From contig JALCMP010000002.1 in assembly GCA_022648545.1 (NCBI GenBank), positions 124,001 to 188,000 of the forward strand: 64,000 bases of DNA, given 5' to 3'. Shown here one piece after another: positions 1 to 9,110 of the stretch. The translations under genes were made by a program, and so were the position numbers. Below the pieces are notes generated by a model. The model worked only from the letters and a program-made list of their open reading frames with translations. It had not been told where the DNA came from and did not search any database. The stretch is from Bacteroidales bacterium (GTDB lineage: Bacteria > Bacteroidota > Bacteroidia > Bacteroidales > UBA932). Every line of letters starts with the position of its first letter. Position 1 is the stretch's first letter.

Positions 1-1669
1 ATACGTCCAGATCGGCGGAAACCGTCCTTGTCTCTTCCGGGCCTGTATCTTCTTCCACATTTTCATCCGCACCGGCATCGACGAACTCCTTTATACTATT
101 ATATAATTCTTCGAGATTGGATAATTTATTTTGTCCTTCTATACTGGTATCGGAACGAAGAAAATTAATAATGCCGAATGCTGAATTAACTTCAGATGCA
201 ATATCAAAAGCATTTTCCACATCCTTTTTCCCCGCAATCCGGGAAATAGTTTCGCAGAAATTCTTCAACTTATCAGCAACGGCGGGTCTTAATCCGGCAG
301 TTTCCAAATCCGGTGACAAAATAAACTCGAATATCGACCTGCGGGCCGCAGAAGCCGCATCGGTAACCTTTCCCAATGTTATATTACCTATCCCGCGAAC
401 CGGAAAATTTATTATTCTCCTGAAAGATTCGTTGTCCATGGGATTATCTATCAACCTGAGATAGGCCAGAAAATCCTTCACCTCGGCTCTGTCGAAAAAC
501 GAATGGCCGGCATATATTTTATACGGCAGCGCCTGACGCCTGAGTGCCTCCTCTATAGCGCGGCTCTGGGCGTTGGTCCTGTACAAGACGGCAAAGCAAT
601 TATAATTGAGCTTATTATTGTTTATAAGCTGTTTTATGGACATGGAAACCATAAAGGCTTCTTCCTGTTCAGTATACGCCTTAATCAATTCGATCTTATC
701 GCCTTGTTCCGCTTTTGAGAAACATGTTTTCTTAATTCGCGACGTATTCTTGTTTATAAGAGAATTGGCAGCTTCAACGATAGTTCTGGTACTCCTGTAA
801 TTTTGCTCAAGACGATAAACCCTTGCTTGCGGATAATCCTTTACGAAATTGAGGATATTCTCAATCCTGGCACCGCGGAAAGAATAAATGCTCTGCGAAT
901 CGTCGCCTACCACTGCAATATTTCCGGTTCCTGCGGCAAGCTTCCTTATTATATTATATTGAGCGAAATTGGTATCCTGATACTCGTCCACAAGAATATA
1001 TTTAAATTTAGACGACACGCGTTCCAGCGCATCGCTGAAATCCCTGAACAAAATATTCATGTTAAGCAATATATCGTCGAAGTCCATGGAACCGGCATCC
1101 TTACATTTTCTGTCGTAGAGTTCGAAAATATCACATAACCGCGGTTTTCGCGAAGCGGCGTCCTGTTGCATAAGTTCTTCGGTAGTCCGGTACCTGCCGG
1201 GCAAGATCAGGTTGTTCTTGGCCATGGATATTCTGTTTTTGACATCGTTCGGCTTATATACCTTATCGTCCAGTCCGAGTTCCTTTATGCATGATTTTAT
1301 AACGTTGCGGCTGTCCGTCGTATCGTAAATAGTAAATGAGCGGGGGTATCCCAGCAATTCTGCCTCTTGTCTGAGTATCCTTGCAAAAATAGAGTGGAAA
1401 GTCCCCATCCATATTCTGGAAGCAAGTCCGCTTCCAACAGCGGCTGCTATTCTCTCCTTCATTTCTCTGGAAGCCTTGTTCGTAAAAGTAAGAGCAAGTA
1501 CGGATTCCGGCGGATTGCCATGAGCTATTACATTTGCTATACGGCACGTAAGCACCTTTGTCTTCCCCGATCCTGCACCGGCTACTATCAGAGCCGCCCC
1601 TTCGTAATCTTCTACGGCAGCCTTCTGAGCGGGGTTCAACCCTTCAAATATTTCGTTTGTCTTCTCCAT
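1..1669 (-). CDS. pcrA: UvrD/PcrA-type superfamily 1A DNA helicase, 3' part outside the window
   Basis: ATP-dependent 3'-5' DNA helicase of the UvrD/PcrA/Rep family, acting in the cytoplasm in repair and in clearing replication forks. The frame is open from an ATG at 1669 to the window edge (about 556 residues), so it is absent from the ORF track. Read on the minus strand it shows Walker A VAGAGSGKTKV near residue 30, motif Ia LTFTNKAS, Walker B ILVDEYQDTN, motif III VGDDSQSIYSFRGA and motif IV LEQNYRST. The family is usually 650-780 residues, so roughly the last quarter (motifs V and VI and the tail) is missing. The gene is divergent from nqrA. A UvrD rather than PcrA label cannot be excluded, but a helicase is certain. 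Confidence 0.95.
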   Translation of the reverse strand, partial: MEKTNEIFEGLNPAQKAAVEDYEGAALIVAGAGSGKTKVLTCRIANVIAHGNPPESVLALTFTNKASREMKERIAAAVGSGLASRIWMGTFHSIFARILRQEAELLGYPRSFTIYDTTDSRNVIKSCIKELGLDDKVYKPNDVKNRISMAKNNLILPGRYRTTEELMQQDAASRKPRLCDIFELYDRKCKDAGSMDFDDILLNMNILFRDFSDALERVSSKFKYILVDEYQDTNFAQYNIIRKLAAGTGNIAVVGDDSQSIYSFRGARIENILNFVKDYPQARVYRLEQNYRSTRTIVEAANSLINKNTSRIKKTCFSKAEQGDKIELIKAYTEQEEAFMVSMSIKQLINNNKLNYNCFAVLYRTNAQSRAIEEALRRQALPYKIYAGHSFFDRAEVKDFLAYLRLIDNPMDNESFRRIINFPVRGIGNITLGKVTDAASAARRSIFEFILSPDLETAGLRPAVADKLKNFCETISRIAGKKDVENAFDIASEVNSAFGIINFLRSDTSIEGQNKLSNLEELYNSIKEFVDAGADENVEEDTGPEETRTVSADLDV

Positions 1670-1678
1670 AATTTGCGA

Positions 1679-1710
1679 CAAAAATAATGATCGCAACATA
1701 CAAAAACAAA
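1679..1710 (-). promoter_or_regulatory. Bacteroidota-type promoter for the helicase gene
   Basis: On the minus strand, TTTG (1710-1707), a 20-base spacer and TATTTTTG (1686-1679) match the -33/-7 pattern of the Bacteroidota primary sigma factor. The predicted start is about 7 bases downstream, leaving a very short leader before the ATG at 1669. Confidence 0.6.
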
Positions 1711-1758
1711 GAAGATTTTATATAAAGAATTTTATTTCCTTTATTAGAATAAACTTAG

Positions 1759-1766
1759 TATTTTTG
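1759..1766 (+). promoter_or_regulatory. -7 box for the nqr operon
   Basis: TATTTTTG fits the TAnnTTTG consensus 25 bases before the nqrA ATG. No clear TTTG -33 element lies at the expected distance, so the call rests on the -7 box and position. Confidence 0.5.
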
Positions 1767-1791
1767 CCCGTAAAATTATCTCAAACAATAT

Positions 1792-3168
1792 ATGGAACAA
1801 ATTCGATTAAAACGAGGTCTTGACATTCCCTTAAAAGGGGAAGCCGAGACCAAAGTCGGAAAAACGATCGTTCCGGAAACTGTAGCCGTAAAGCCCGCGG
1901 ACTTCAGAGGGGTCGTGCCAAAAATGCTTGTGAAAGCAGGCGACCGCGTTAAAGCCGGAACAATAGTATTCAAGGACAAACTTCGTCCCGAGATAGGATT
2001 CTCTTCTCCATGCAGTGGAACAGTCGAATCCATCGTCCGCGGAGAAAGACGCAGGATTCTGGAAGTAAGGATAAAGGCTGATCCTGTTACTGAATATCTT
2101 TCCTTTCCGATACCAAACATGAGGGACGCCAAGAGGAATGACATAATAAAAATCCTTTTGGATAGCGGTTTATGGGCTGCCTTAATTCAAAGGCCTTTCG
2201 GAATAATCGCCAATCCGGCGGACACACCGAAAGGTATTTTTATTTCGGGATTCGACTCGGCGCCTCTAGCCGCCGATGTCAATTTCACAATGAGGGATGA
2301 GCAGGATTCACTGCAGGAAGGAGTCAACGTACTTTCCAAATTAACCGGTGGCAGCATATATGTAAGCCTGTCGGCAAAAGATTATGCTGCATCACCTCTG
2401 TACAAGCTCAAGAACGTAAAACAATACTGTTTTTCCGGCGCACATCCGGCAGGAAACGTCGGAATTCAGATAAATCACATTTCTCCTATTGCAAAAGGAG
2501 AAACCGCATGGACCATAACCCCTGCAGGCGTAGCGGCGATAGGGAAACTTTTCACAAAAGGGATATACGACATTTCAAGGTTATTTGCCATAGCCGGCCC
2601 GCGGTCCGAACATCCATGTTATGTAAAGGCCGTTCCCGGATTTTGCCTGAAACAGATATCCGAATACATATCGGAAACGGATTGTAAAATATACGGTCAG
2701 CCAGTAGGCATACGTTGCATAAGCGGCAACGTACTTACCGGCAGCAATATAGGAGCCGAAGGATATACAGGATTCTACGATAACGAAGTTTCTTTCGTTT
2801 CGGAAGGTAACTACAACGAATTATTCGGTTGGGCTAAGATCTTCAGACCAAAGAAATTCAGCATGTCGCATTCTTACTTTTCATGGCTTTGCCCTAAAAG
2901 GAAATACAATGCCGATACAAATGTAAACGGCGGCGAAAGAGCATTCGTCATGAGCGGTCTGTACGAAAAGGTCGTTCCAATGGACATTTATCCGGTTTAC
3001 CTTATCAAAGCCATTCTCGCAGAAGATATAGACAAGATGGAACAGCTGGGTATATATGAAGTTCTGGAAGAAGATTTCGCATTATGCGAATATATCTGTC
3101 CTTCCAAGATTAATGTTCAGGATATAATATCCCGGGGAATTTCCCTTATGATGAAAGAAATGGCTTAA
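1792..3168 (+). CDS. nqrA: Na+-translocating NADH:quinone reductase subunit A
   Basis: NqrA is the peripheral, cytoplasm-facing subunit of the Na+-NQR complex, which oxidises NADH, reduces quinone and exports Na+. The 458-residue length is normal for the family. The N-terminus (MEQIRLKRGLDIPLKG) and the barrel-sandwich region (KAGDRVKAGTIVFKD, then FSSPCSGTVESI) are typical, as is the HPAGNVGIQINHI segment. It opens the six-gene nqrABCDEF cluster, 11 bases before nqrB. The start follows the -7 box at 1759 by a short leader and matches the usual family N-terminus. Confidence 0.97.
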   Translation: MEQIRLKRGLDIPLKGEAETKVGKTIVPETVAVKPADFRGVVPKMLVKAGDRVKAGTIVFKDKLRPEIGFSSPCSGTVESIVRGERRRILEVRIKADPVTEYLSFPIPNMRDAKRNDIIKILLDSGLWAALIQRPFGIIANPADTPKGIFISGFDSAPLAADVNFTMRDEQDSLQEGVNVLSKLTGGSIYVSLSAKDYAASPLYKLKNVKQYCFSGAHPAGNVGIQINHISPIAKGETAWTITPAGVAAIGKLFTKGIYDISRLFAIAGPRSEHPCYVKAVPGFCLKQISEYISETDCKIYGQPVGIRCISGNVLTGSNIGAEGYTGFYDNEVSFVSEGNYNELFGWAKIFRPKKFSMSHSYFSWLCPKRKYNADTNVNGGERAFVMSGLYEKVVPMDIYPVYLIKAILAEDIDKMEQLGIYEVLEEDFALCEYICPSKINVQDIISRGISLMMKEMA

Positions 3169-3179
3169 ATTCTCGGATA

Positions 3180-4337
3180 ATGAAAGGACTAATAAATAAA
3201 ATCAACAAAATCAGACCTTCTTTTGAAAAAGGAGGGAAATTCGGAGCCCTGCATTCCACTTTCGATGCTTTTGCATCATTCATGCTGGTTCCCGACACCG
3301 TAACCAAAAGCGGTTCGCATATAAGAGACTGTGTAGACCTGAAAAGAATAATGAGCATAATGATTTTCGCTCTCCTGCCCGCCCTTCTTTTCGGAATATG
3401 GAACACAGGCGACCAGCACTCCCTGGCTTTCGGACTTGGAATGTCATTCTGGGGCAAGGTATGGTACGGATTTATAAAATTGCTGCCGCTTATTCTGGTA
3501 TCATACATAGTCGGACTTGCAATAGAGTTCATATCGGCACAGATAAACGGACATGAAGTAAACGAAGGGTATCTGGTAACCGGCATGCTCATTCCACTTG
3601 TAATGCCTATAGACGTTCCCCTTTGGATTCTGGCTCTGTCTGTAATTTTTGCCGTAGTAATAGGGAAGGAAGTATTCGGAGGTACTGGAATGAATATATG
3701 GAATCCTACCCTGCTTGCAAGAGCATTCGTATTCTTCGCGTACCCTTCGCATATATCGGGAGATTCAGTATGGGTTGCCGGACTCGCAAATCATTCCGCC
3801 CAATTGGTAGACGGATTTTCGGGAGCCACTCCGCTTGCACAGGCTTCCAGCGGTATTGCCACGCCGGGATTCATGCAGATGTTCATAGGTAACATCCCGG
3901 GCAGCGTTGGAGAGACTTCAACTATAGCAATATTAATTGGTGCTGCAATTCTCATATATACAGGAGTAGCCAGCTGGAAGATAATGGTTTCCTGCTTAGC
4001 CGGCGCCCTGGCGGTAGGACTGCTTGCCAACGGACTCGCAACACCTGGTACTTATGCGGCATATCCTGTCTGGAATCATTTGGTAATGGGAGGCTTTGCT
4101 TTCGGAACCGTATTTATGGCAACAGATCCCGTAACTTCCGCGCAAACGGAAACGGGCAAATGGATATACGGATTTTTAATAGGAGCCATGGTAATCGTGC
4201 TAAGACTTTTCAATCCCGGATACAAAGAAGGCATGATGCTCGCCATTTTGCTGATGAATACATTTGCTCCGCTTATCGACTATTATGTAGTCGAATCCAA
4301 TATTAAGAAAAGAATGAAAAGAGCGGTAATTAAATAA
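3180..4337 (+). CDS. nqrB: Na+-translocating NADH:quinone reductase subunit B
   Basis: Integral membrane subunit of Na+-NQR, carrying covalently bound FMN and forming much of the Na+ path. The 385 residues include many hydrophobic helices (for example MIFALLPALLFGIW and LLPLILVSYIVGLAI). The flavinylation motif is visible as GFSGATPLAQ, with Thr217 as the expected FMN-bearing residue by comparison with known NqrB. The EVFGGTGMNIWNP and FMATDPVT segments are also typical of the NqrB/RnfD family. Operon position between nqrA and nqrC separates it from RnfD. Confidence 0.97.
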   Translation: MKGLINKINKIRPSFEKGGKFGALHSTFDAFASFMLVPDTVTKSGSHIRDCVDLKRIMSIMIFALLPALLFGIWNTGDQHSLAFGLGMSFWGKVWYGFIKLLPLILVSYIVGLAIEFISAQINGHEVNEGYLVTGMLIPLVMPIDVPLWILALSVIFAVVIGKEVFGGTGMNIWNPTLLARAFVFFAYPSHISGDSVWVAGLANHSAQLVDGFSGATPLAQASSGIATPGFMQMFIGNIPGSVGETSTIAILIGAAILIYTGVASWKIMVSCLAGALAVGLLANGLATPGTYAAYPVWNHLVMGGFAFGTVFMATDPVTSAQTETGKWIYGFLIGAMVIVLRLFNPGYKEGMMLAILLMNTFAPLIDYYVVESNIKKRMKRAVIK

Positions 4338-4346
4338 GCGAATACG

Positions 4347-5156
4347 ATGGATACTAACAAAAACTCATATACGATAATATATGCAACCATAATGGTTGTA
4401 ATAGTCGCTGCCGTACTTGCATTCGCTTCCACGGCCCTCAAAGGGAAACAGGAAAGAAACGTTGCGGTGGAGAAACAGCTGAACCTGCTCACCTCCGTAA
4501 ATCTTGCGGAAGATGCGGCGCATGCTGCCGATAAAAACAGCTACGTAGAAAAGGAATACGCCAAATACATAAAAACATCCTTCATATTAAACTACAAGGG
4601 AGAAAAAATAGACGGCGATGCTTTTGGTGTAAACCTCAAAGAACAATATGATCTTATGAAAAAGATAGATGCCGCATCCCAGTCGGACGGCAAGGTTTCC
4701 GAACAGAAGATAAACGGGATGAAGGCTCAGCTCAGACTTCCCGTTTTCGTTTGCATAACAAACGACGGAAAAACGGCTGATATTTTTTCATGCTACGGAA
4801 CAGGCTTGTGGGGCCCGATATGGGGCTACCTTTCCATAGCCGATGATTTCAATACCATAAAGGGAGCCGTATTCGATGATGAAGGCGAAACTCCCGGACT
4901 GGGCGGAGAAATAGCTGAAAGAAGTTTTCAAATGCAATTTGCAGGCAAGGAAATATTCAAGGGAGATGCCTTTACATCCATAACCCTTAAAAAAGGCGGT
5001 GCTACCCAGGCAAATATAAAACATGAAGTAGATGCCATTTCCGGAGGCACGATGACAAGCCGCGGGCTTAACAAGGCCATAAAACAATGGCTGGAATATT
5101 ATCTTCCTTATATAAAGGCTAAAAAGGATGCAAATAGTTCTAATCTTTCAAAATAA
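4347..5156 (+). CDS. nqrC: Na+-translocating NADH:quinone reductase subunit C
   Basis: NqrC is anchored by one N-terminal helix (IIYATIMVVIVAAVLAFAST) and has an extracytoplasmic FMN-binding domain. The flavin transferase target DAISGGTMTSRG is present, with Thr235 as the expected FMN attachment site; it fits the ApbE recognition pattern D-x-[IV]-[ST]-G-[AG]-T-x-[ST]. The segment GLWGPIWGYLSI before it is conserved in NqrC/RnfG. Length 269 is normal. It lies 9 bases after nqrB and 2 bases before nqrD. No ApbE gene is in the window, so the flavin transferase must be encoded elsewhere. Confidence 0.97.
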   Translation: MDTNKNSYTIIYATIMVVIVAAVLAFASTALKGKQERNVAVEKQLNLLTSVNLAEDAAHAADKNSYVEKEYAKYIKTSFILNYKGEKIDGDAFGVNLKEQYDLMKKIDAASQSDGKVSEQKINGMKAQLRLPVFVCITNDGKTADIFSCYGTGLWGPIWGYLSIADDFNTIKGAVFDDEGETPGLGGEIAERSFQMQFAGKEIFKGDAFTSITLKKGGATQANIKHEVDAISGGTMTSRGLNKAIKQWLEYYLPYIKAKKDANSSNLSK

Positions 5157-5158
5157 CT

Positions 5159-5788
5159 ATGGCAATGGACAAAAAAATTTATAAAAATCCTATTTTCGTT
5201 TCCAATCCTATTACCGTTCTGGTATTAGGTATCTGTTCGGCTCTGGCCGTTACGGTAAAAATGGGACCTGCCTTGGTGATGGCCCTTTCCGTTACCGTGG
5301 TAACCGGTTTTTCAAACTTCATAGTTTCCATGATAAGAAAAACCATTCCTAACAGAATAAGGATAATTGTACAACTTGTAGTAGTTGCAATGTTCGTTAT
5401 ACTTATAGACCAAATACTTAAGGCCTTTGCCTATGATATAAGCAAACAGTTGTCGGTATATATAGGACTTATAATTACGAACTGTATAATAATGGGAAGA
5501 ATAGAAGCCTTCGGACTCGGGCATAAACCTATTCCTTCGCTGATAGACGGTCTGGCAAACGGATTCGGATACGGCATTATTCTGGTAGTGGTAGCCTTCT
5601 TCCGCGAACTTCTGGGTTCAGGTACGTTGTTCGGAGTACAGATAATTCCGTTGAGCTGGTATGTGAAGAACGGAGGCTTTTACGAAAACAACGGACTGTT
5701 CATACTTCCCCCGATGGCACTGATACTTTTGGGCGTCATAGTATGGGTACAAAGGAGCATACAAAAAGAATTACAAGAGAAAAAGTAA
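5159..5788 (+). CDS. nqrD: Na+-translocating NADH:quinone reductase subunit D
   Basis: Membrane subunit of Na+-NQR, paralogous to NqrE and to RnfE. The 209 residues form about six helices. Family features include NPIFVSNPITVLVLGICSA near the N-terminus and the GRIEAFGLGHKPIPSLIDG segment, whose counterpart in NqrE holds the conserved NCAI. NqrD and NqrE together bind an intramembrane iron centre in characterised complexes; this is family knowledge. It follows nqrC by 2 bases, so translation is probably coupled. The annotated ATG (MAMDKKIYKNP) agrees with homologues. Confidence 0.96.
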   Translation: MAMDKKIYKNPIFVSNPITVLVLGICSALAVTVKMGPALVMALSVTVVTGFSNFIVSMIRKTIPNRIRIIVQLVVVAMFVILIDQILKAFAYDISKQLSVYIGLIITNCIIMGRIEAFGLGHKPIPSLIDGLANGFGYGIILVVVAFFRELLGSGTLFGVQIIPLSWYVKNGGFYENNGLFILPPMALILLGVIVWVQRSIQKELQEKK

Positions 5789-5800
5789 ACATATACCGTT

Positions 5801-6418
5801 ATGCAAGATATTTTAAACATTTTCGTAAAGTCCATTTTTGTGGACAATATGGTATTCGCCTATTTCTTGGGGATGTGTTCATTCTTGGCGGTATCCAAAA
5901 GCGTAAAGACAGCAACGGGACTCGGGATTGCAGTTACTCTGGTCCTAACCATTACACTTCCCGTGAATTACCTGTTGAACAAATACGTACTATCTGCGGG
6001 AGCATTGAAATGGCTTGGAGCAGGATTTGCAAATGTAGACCTAAGCTTCCTCAGTTTCATAATTTTTATTGCGGTTATCGCTGCAATAGTCCAGATCGTG
6101 GAAATGATAGTTGAAAAATATTCCCCGTCACTGTATAATTCTCTGGGCATATATCTTCCTCTTATCGCAGTAAACTGCGCCATACTGGGAGGTTCTCTGT
6201 TCATGCAGCAAAAGGAATTCGCCGATGTCGGACTTGCAACAACTTATGCCCTGGGTTCGGGACTAGGATGGTTTCTGGCAATAATTTCACTTGCGGCCAT
6301 AAGGGAAAAACTTGCATATTCGCATGTTCCCGCACCGTTGAGAGGAATCGGAATAACATTTATAATAACGGGCTTGATGGGCATAGCCTTCATGAGTTTT
6401 ATGGGAATATCCTGGTAA
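5801..6418 (+). CDS. nqrE: Na+-translocating NADH:quinone reductase subunit E
   Basis: Membrane subunit of Na+-NQR, homologous to NqrD and RnfA. The sequence has the typical start MQDILNIFVKSIFVDNMVFAYFLGMCSFLAVSK and the conserved AVNCAILGGSLFM segment; Cys residues in these two places are ligands of the intramembrane iron centre in known structures. The length (205 residues, six helices) is normal. It sits 12 bases after nqrD and 15 bases before nqrF. Confidence 0.97.
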   Translation: MQDILNIFVKSIFVDNMVFAYFLGMCSFLAVSKSVKTATGLGIAVTLVLTITLPVNYLLNKYVLSAGALKWLGAGFANVDLSFLSFIIFIAVIAAIVQIVEMIVEKYSPSLYNSLGIYLPLIAVNCAILGGSLFMQQKEFADVGLATTYALGSGLGWFLAIISLAAIREKLAYSHVPAPLRGIGITFIITGLMGIAFMSFMGISW

Positions 6419-6433
6419 GCAAATTTTAATAAA

Positions 6434-7696
6434 ATGGAAAGTAACTTAGTACAAATAATTTTAATATCCGCCGTAGTATTCCTGGCAATCACTTTGATAC
6501 TCGTTGCCATACTTCTTTTCGCAAAAGACAAATTACTCCCTACCGGAACTGTAAAGATTGATATAAACAACGGCAAAAAGGTAATAGAAACAAACCCCGG
6601 ATACAGTCTTCTGGCTACGCTGGCCAATCAAAAGATTTTTCTTCCTTCCGCATGTGGAGGAAAAGGCAGCTGCGGACAGTGCAAATGCCAGGTAATAAAG
6701 GGAGGAGGCTCCATTCTTCCTACTGAAGAAGGCTTCTTCAACAGGAAGCAGAAACAGGACCACTGGAGACTCGGCTGTCAGGTTAAGGTAAAGGAAGATC
6801 TTGGCATTCTGGTTCCGGAATCGGTCCTCAGCATAAAAAAATGGGAATGCGAAGTCGTTTCAAACAGAAACGTAGCTACCTATATAAAGGAATTCTGCGT
6901 TAAGATTCCGGACGGAGAACATATGAACTACCGCTCCGGCGGATATATCCAGATAGATATACCTCCGTGCGAGATAGATTACAAAAACATAGAGATTTCC
7001 GATAAATACCGTGCCGACTGGGAAAGGATGCACATGTTCGATCTGAAGATGAAAAGCACCGAAACGGAAACAAGGGCATATTCCATGGCCTCGTATCCGG
7101 CAGAAGGCAATATAATAAAACTTAACGTACGTATTGCCACCCCTCCTTTCGACAGGGCAAAGAAGTGTTTCAGGGAATGCAATCCCGGAGTCGCCTCATC
7201 TTACATATTCTCCCGCAAGCCGGGTGACAAGGTAATGATTTCAGGCCCTTACGGAGAATTCTTCATACCGGACAACTGCCCTGAAGATCAGGAATTCATA
7301 TTCATAGGCGGTGGCGCAGGAATGGCCCCTATGCGTTCCCACATATTGCATCTTTTCAAAACCGTTAAAACAAAGAGGAAAGTAAGTTTCTGGTATGGAG
7401 CCCGTTCTCTTAAGGAAGCATTCTATCTGGAAGATTATGAGGAAATTGCACGCGAAAACCCTAATTTCACATTCCATCTTGCTCTTGACAATCCTCTTCC
7501 GGAAGATAACTGGACAGGTTACAAGGGTTTCGTTCATAAGTTCCTTTATGACGAATATCTCGGCAAACACGAGTATCCCGAAGATGTGATGTACTTCCTT
7601 TGCGGACCACCGATGATGACATCTTCATGCGTGAACATGCTTACCGACCTCGGAGTAGCTCCGGAAAACATTCTTTACGATAACTTCGGAGCATAA
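6434..7696 (+). CDS. nqrF: Na+-translocating NADH:quinone reductase subunit F
   Basis: Electron entry subunit of Na+-NQR: it takes a hydride from NADH onto FAD and passes electrons to a [2Fe-2S] cluster. Order of parts in 420 residues: N-terminal helix (about 7-29), ferredoxin domain with Cys74, Cys80, Cys83 and Cys115, FAD-binding domain with RAYSMAS, and an NADH-binding domain with GGGAGMAPMRSH and FLCGPPMM. The C-terminus YDNFGA is typical. The cysteine spacing is the same as in well-studied NqrF. It ends the nqr cluster; the next gene follows by 28 bases on the same strand. Confidence 0.98.
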   Translation: MESNLVQIILISAVVFLAITLILVAILLFAKDKLLPTGTVKIDINNGKKVIETNPGYSLLATLANQKIFLPSACGGKGSCGQCKCQVIKGGGSILPTEEGFFNRKQKQDHWRLGCQVKVKEDLGILVPESVLSIKKWECEVVSNRNVATYIKEFCVKIPDGEHMNYRSGGYIQIDIPPCEIDYKNIEISDKYRADWERMHMFDLKMKSTETETRAYSMASYPAEGNIIKLNVRIATPPFDRAKKCFRECNPGVASSYIFSRKPGDKVMISGPYGEFFIPDNCPEDQEFIFIGGGAGMAPMRSHILHLFKTVKTKRKVSFWYGARSLKEAFYLEDYEEIARENPNFTFHLALDNPLPEDNWTGYKGFVHKFLYDEYLGKHEYPEDVMYFLCGPPMMTSSCVNMLTDLGVAPENILYDNFGA

Positions 7697-7724
7697 TTCG
7701 GAATAAATAATAAAATATGACAGT

Positions 7725-9110
7725 ATGAGAAAATCCGGCATATTTATGATAATGGCTTTGCCGCTGCTTTATGCGGCAAATGCCTTTTCTCAATCCATCA
7801 ACGAAAAGGAACTTGACGAAATAAGGTCGGGTTATGTAATTAATCCGTCCACAAGGGCTATGGAGAATATCCTTGCGGAAAACCATAATTTCAAGAGCCT
7901 TGCGGCAAACAGGAAAATGGCCGGAAAAATAGACGACTATTTCAAATACAGCATAGACGTTAAGAACATAACGGATCAGAAACAATCGGGACGCTGCTGG
8001 ATGTTCACCTCAATGAATGTGCTGAGGCCTTACGTTATGAAGAAATATAATCTTCAGGCCTTCGATTTTTCCCATAATTATACATATTTCTGGGACATAT
8101 TTGAGAAGTCCAATCTGTTCCTTGAAAATATCATTTCGACATCGGACAAATCTATTACCGACAGAGAAGTAACTTTTTATTTTTCCTCACCGGTAAACGA
8201 CGGAGGTGTATGGAACTTATTTTACAATGTAGCCGAAAAATACGGAGTCGTACCTGCGGAAGTAATGCCTGAAACGGCCAATTCCAACAATACTTCCAGT
8301 TTCATACGCATAATTAACGAAAGGCTTAGAAAGGGCGGCTATGAGATAAGACAGCTTGCCGGCAAAAAGGGTTCACATGCTCTTATGGAAAAAGAAAAAA
8401 TTTCCGTACTAAAGGATGTCTATCGCGTTCTGGCCTTATGTCTGGGTGAACCTCCGCAAAAATTTACATGGAGGTACGAAGATGGCGATAAAAACATAAA
8501 GAGTATTTCAACTACCCCAATGGCTTTTTATAAGAGCCTTGTACCAAAAGATTATGATGCTTCCAACTACATCATGATAATGAACGACCCTACAAGGGCT
8601 TATTATAAGGTTTATGAAATAGAGAACTACAGGAATGCCATAGAAGGCATAAACTGGACATACCTTAATCTCCCCAATGAAGATATAAAGGATGCCGCAC
8701 TGGCTTCCATAAAGGGAGGAGAGATAATGTATGCCTCATGCGACGTAGGCAAACAGAGCGATACGAAAAAAGGGATTCTTGATCCCAATCTTTACGACTA
8801 CAACGACCTGTTCGGAATAAATCTTAATATGGACAAGAAAGCAAGGATTCTGACCAGACAAAGCGGATCTTCACATGCCATGGCAATAGTAGCATGCGAT
8901 ACGGACAAAGACGACAGGCCTGTAAAATGGGAATTCGAAAACAGCTGGGGACCGTCTGCCGGAGATAAGGGTTTTCTGGTATTTACCGATAAATGGTTCG
9001 ATGAATATTTGTTCAGGGTAGTGATAAATAAGAAATACCTTGGAGAAAAGGCTCTAAAGGCTTTGGGACAAAAGCATATCATGTTGCCTCCGTGGGACTA
9101 CATGTTTTAA
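7725..9110 (+). CDS. Secreted C1B-family cysteine peptidase (bleomycin hydrolase/aminopeptidase C-like)
   Basis: Papain-fold peptidase of the C1B (PepC/bleomycin hydrolase) group. The N-terminus MRKSGIFMIMALPLLYAANAFSQ is a signal peptide, so the enzyme acts in the periplasm or outside, unlike cytoplasmic PepC. Catalytic residues can be placed: Cys91 in QSGRCWMF (with the preceding oxyanion Gln), His384 in SSHAMAIVA and Asn406 in FENSWG. The 461 residues fit the family. It lies 28 bases after nqrF with no clear promoter between, so it may be read from the nqr transcript. Its stop codon abuts the stop of the convergent methyltransferase gene. Confidence 0.9.
   Translation: MRKSGIFMIMALPLLYAANAFSQSINEKELDEIRSGYVINPSTRAMENILAENHNFKSLAANRKMAGKIDDYFKYSIDVKNITDQKQSGRCWMFTSMNVLRPYVMKKYNLQAFDFSHNYTYFWDIFEKSNLFLENIISTSDKSITDREVTFYFSSPVNDGGVWNLFYNVAEKYGVVPAEVMPETANSNNTSSFIRIINERLRKGGYEIRQLAGKKGSHALMEKEKISVLKDVYRVLALCLGEPPQKFTWRYEDGDKNIKSISTTPMAFYKSLVPKDYDASNYIMIMNDPTRAYYKVYEIENYRNAIEGINWTYLNLPNEDIKDAALASIKGGEIMYASCDVGKQSDTKKGILDPNLYDYNDLFGINLNMDKKARILTRQSGSSHAMAIVACDTDKDDRPVKWEFENSWGPSAGDKGFLVFTDKWFDEYLFRVVINKKYLGEKALKALGQKHIMLPPWDYMF

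Noticed and set aside
117-1687. Several plus-strand ORFs and one minus-frame ORF near the left edge
   Set aside because: They are shadows of the UvrD/PcrA frame, which is open to the edge and so missing from the track.
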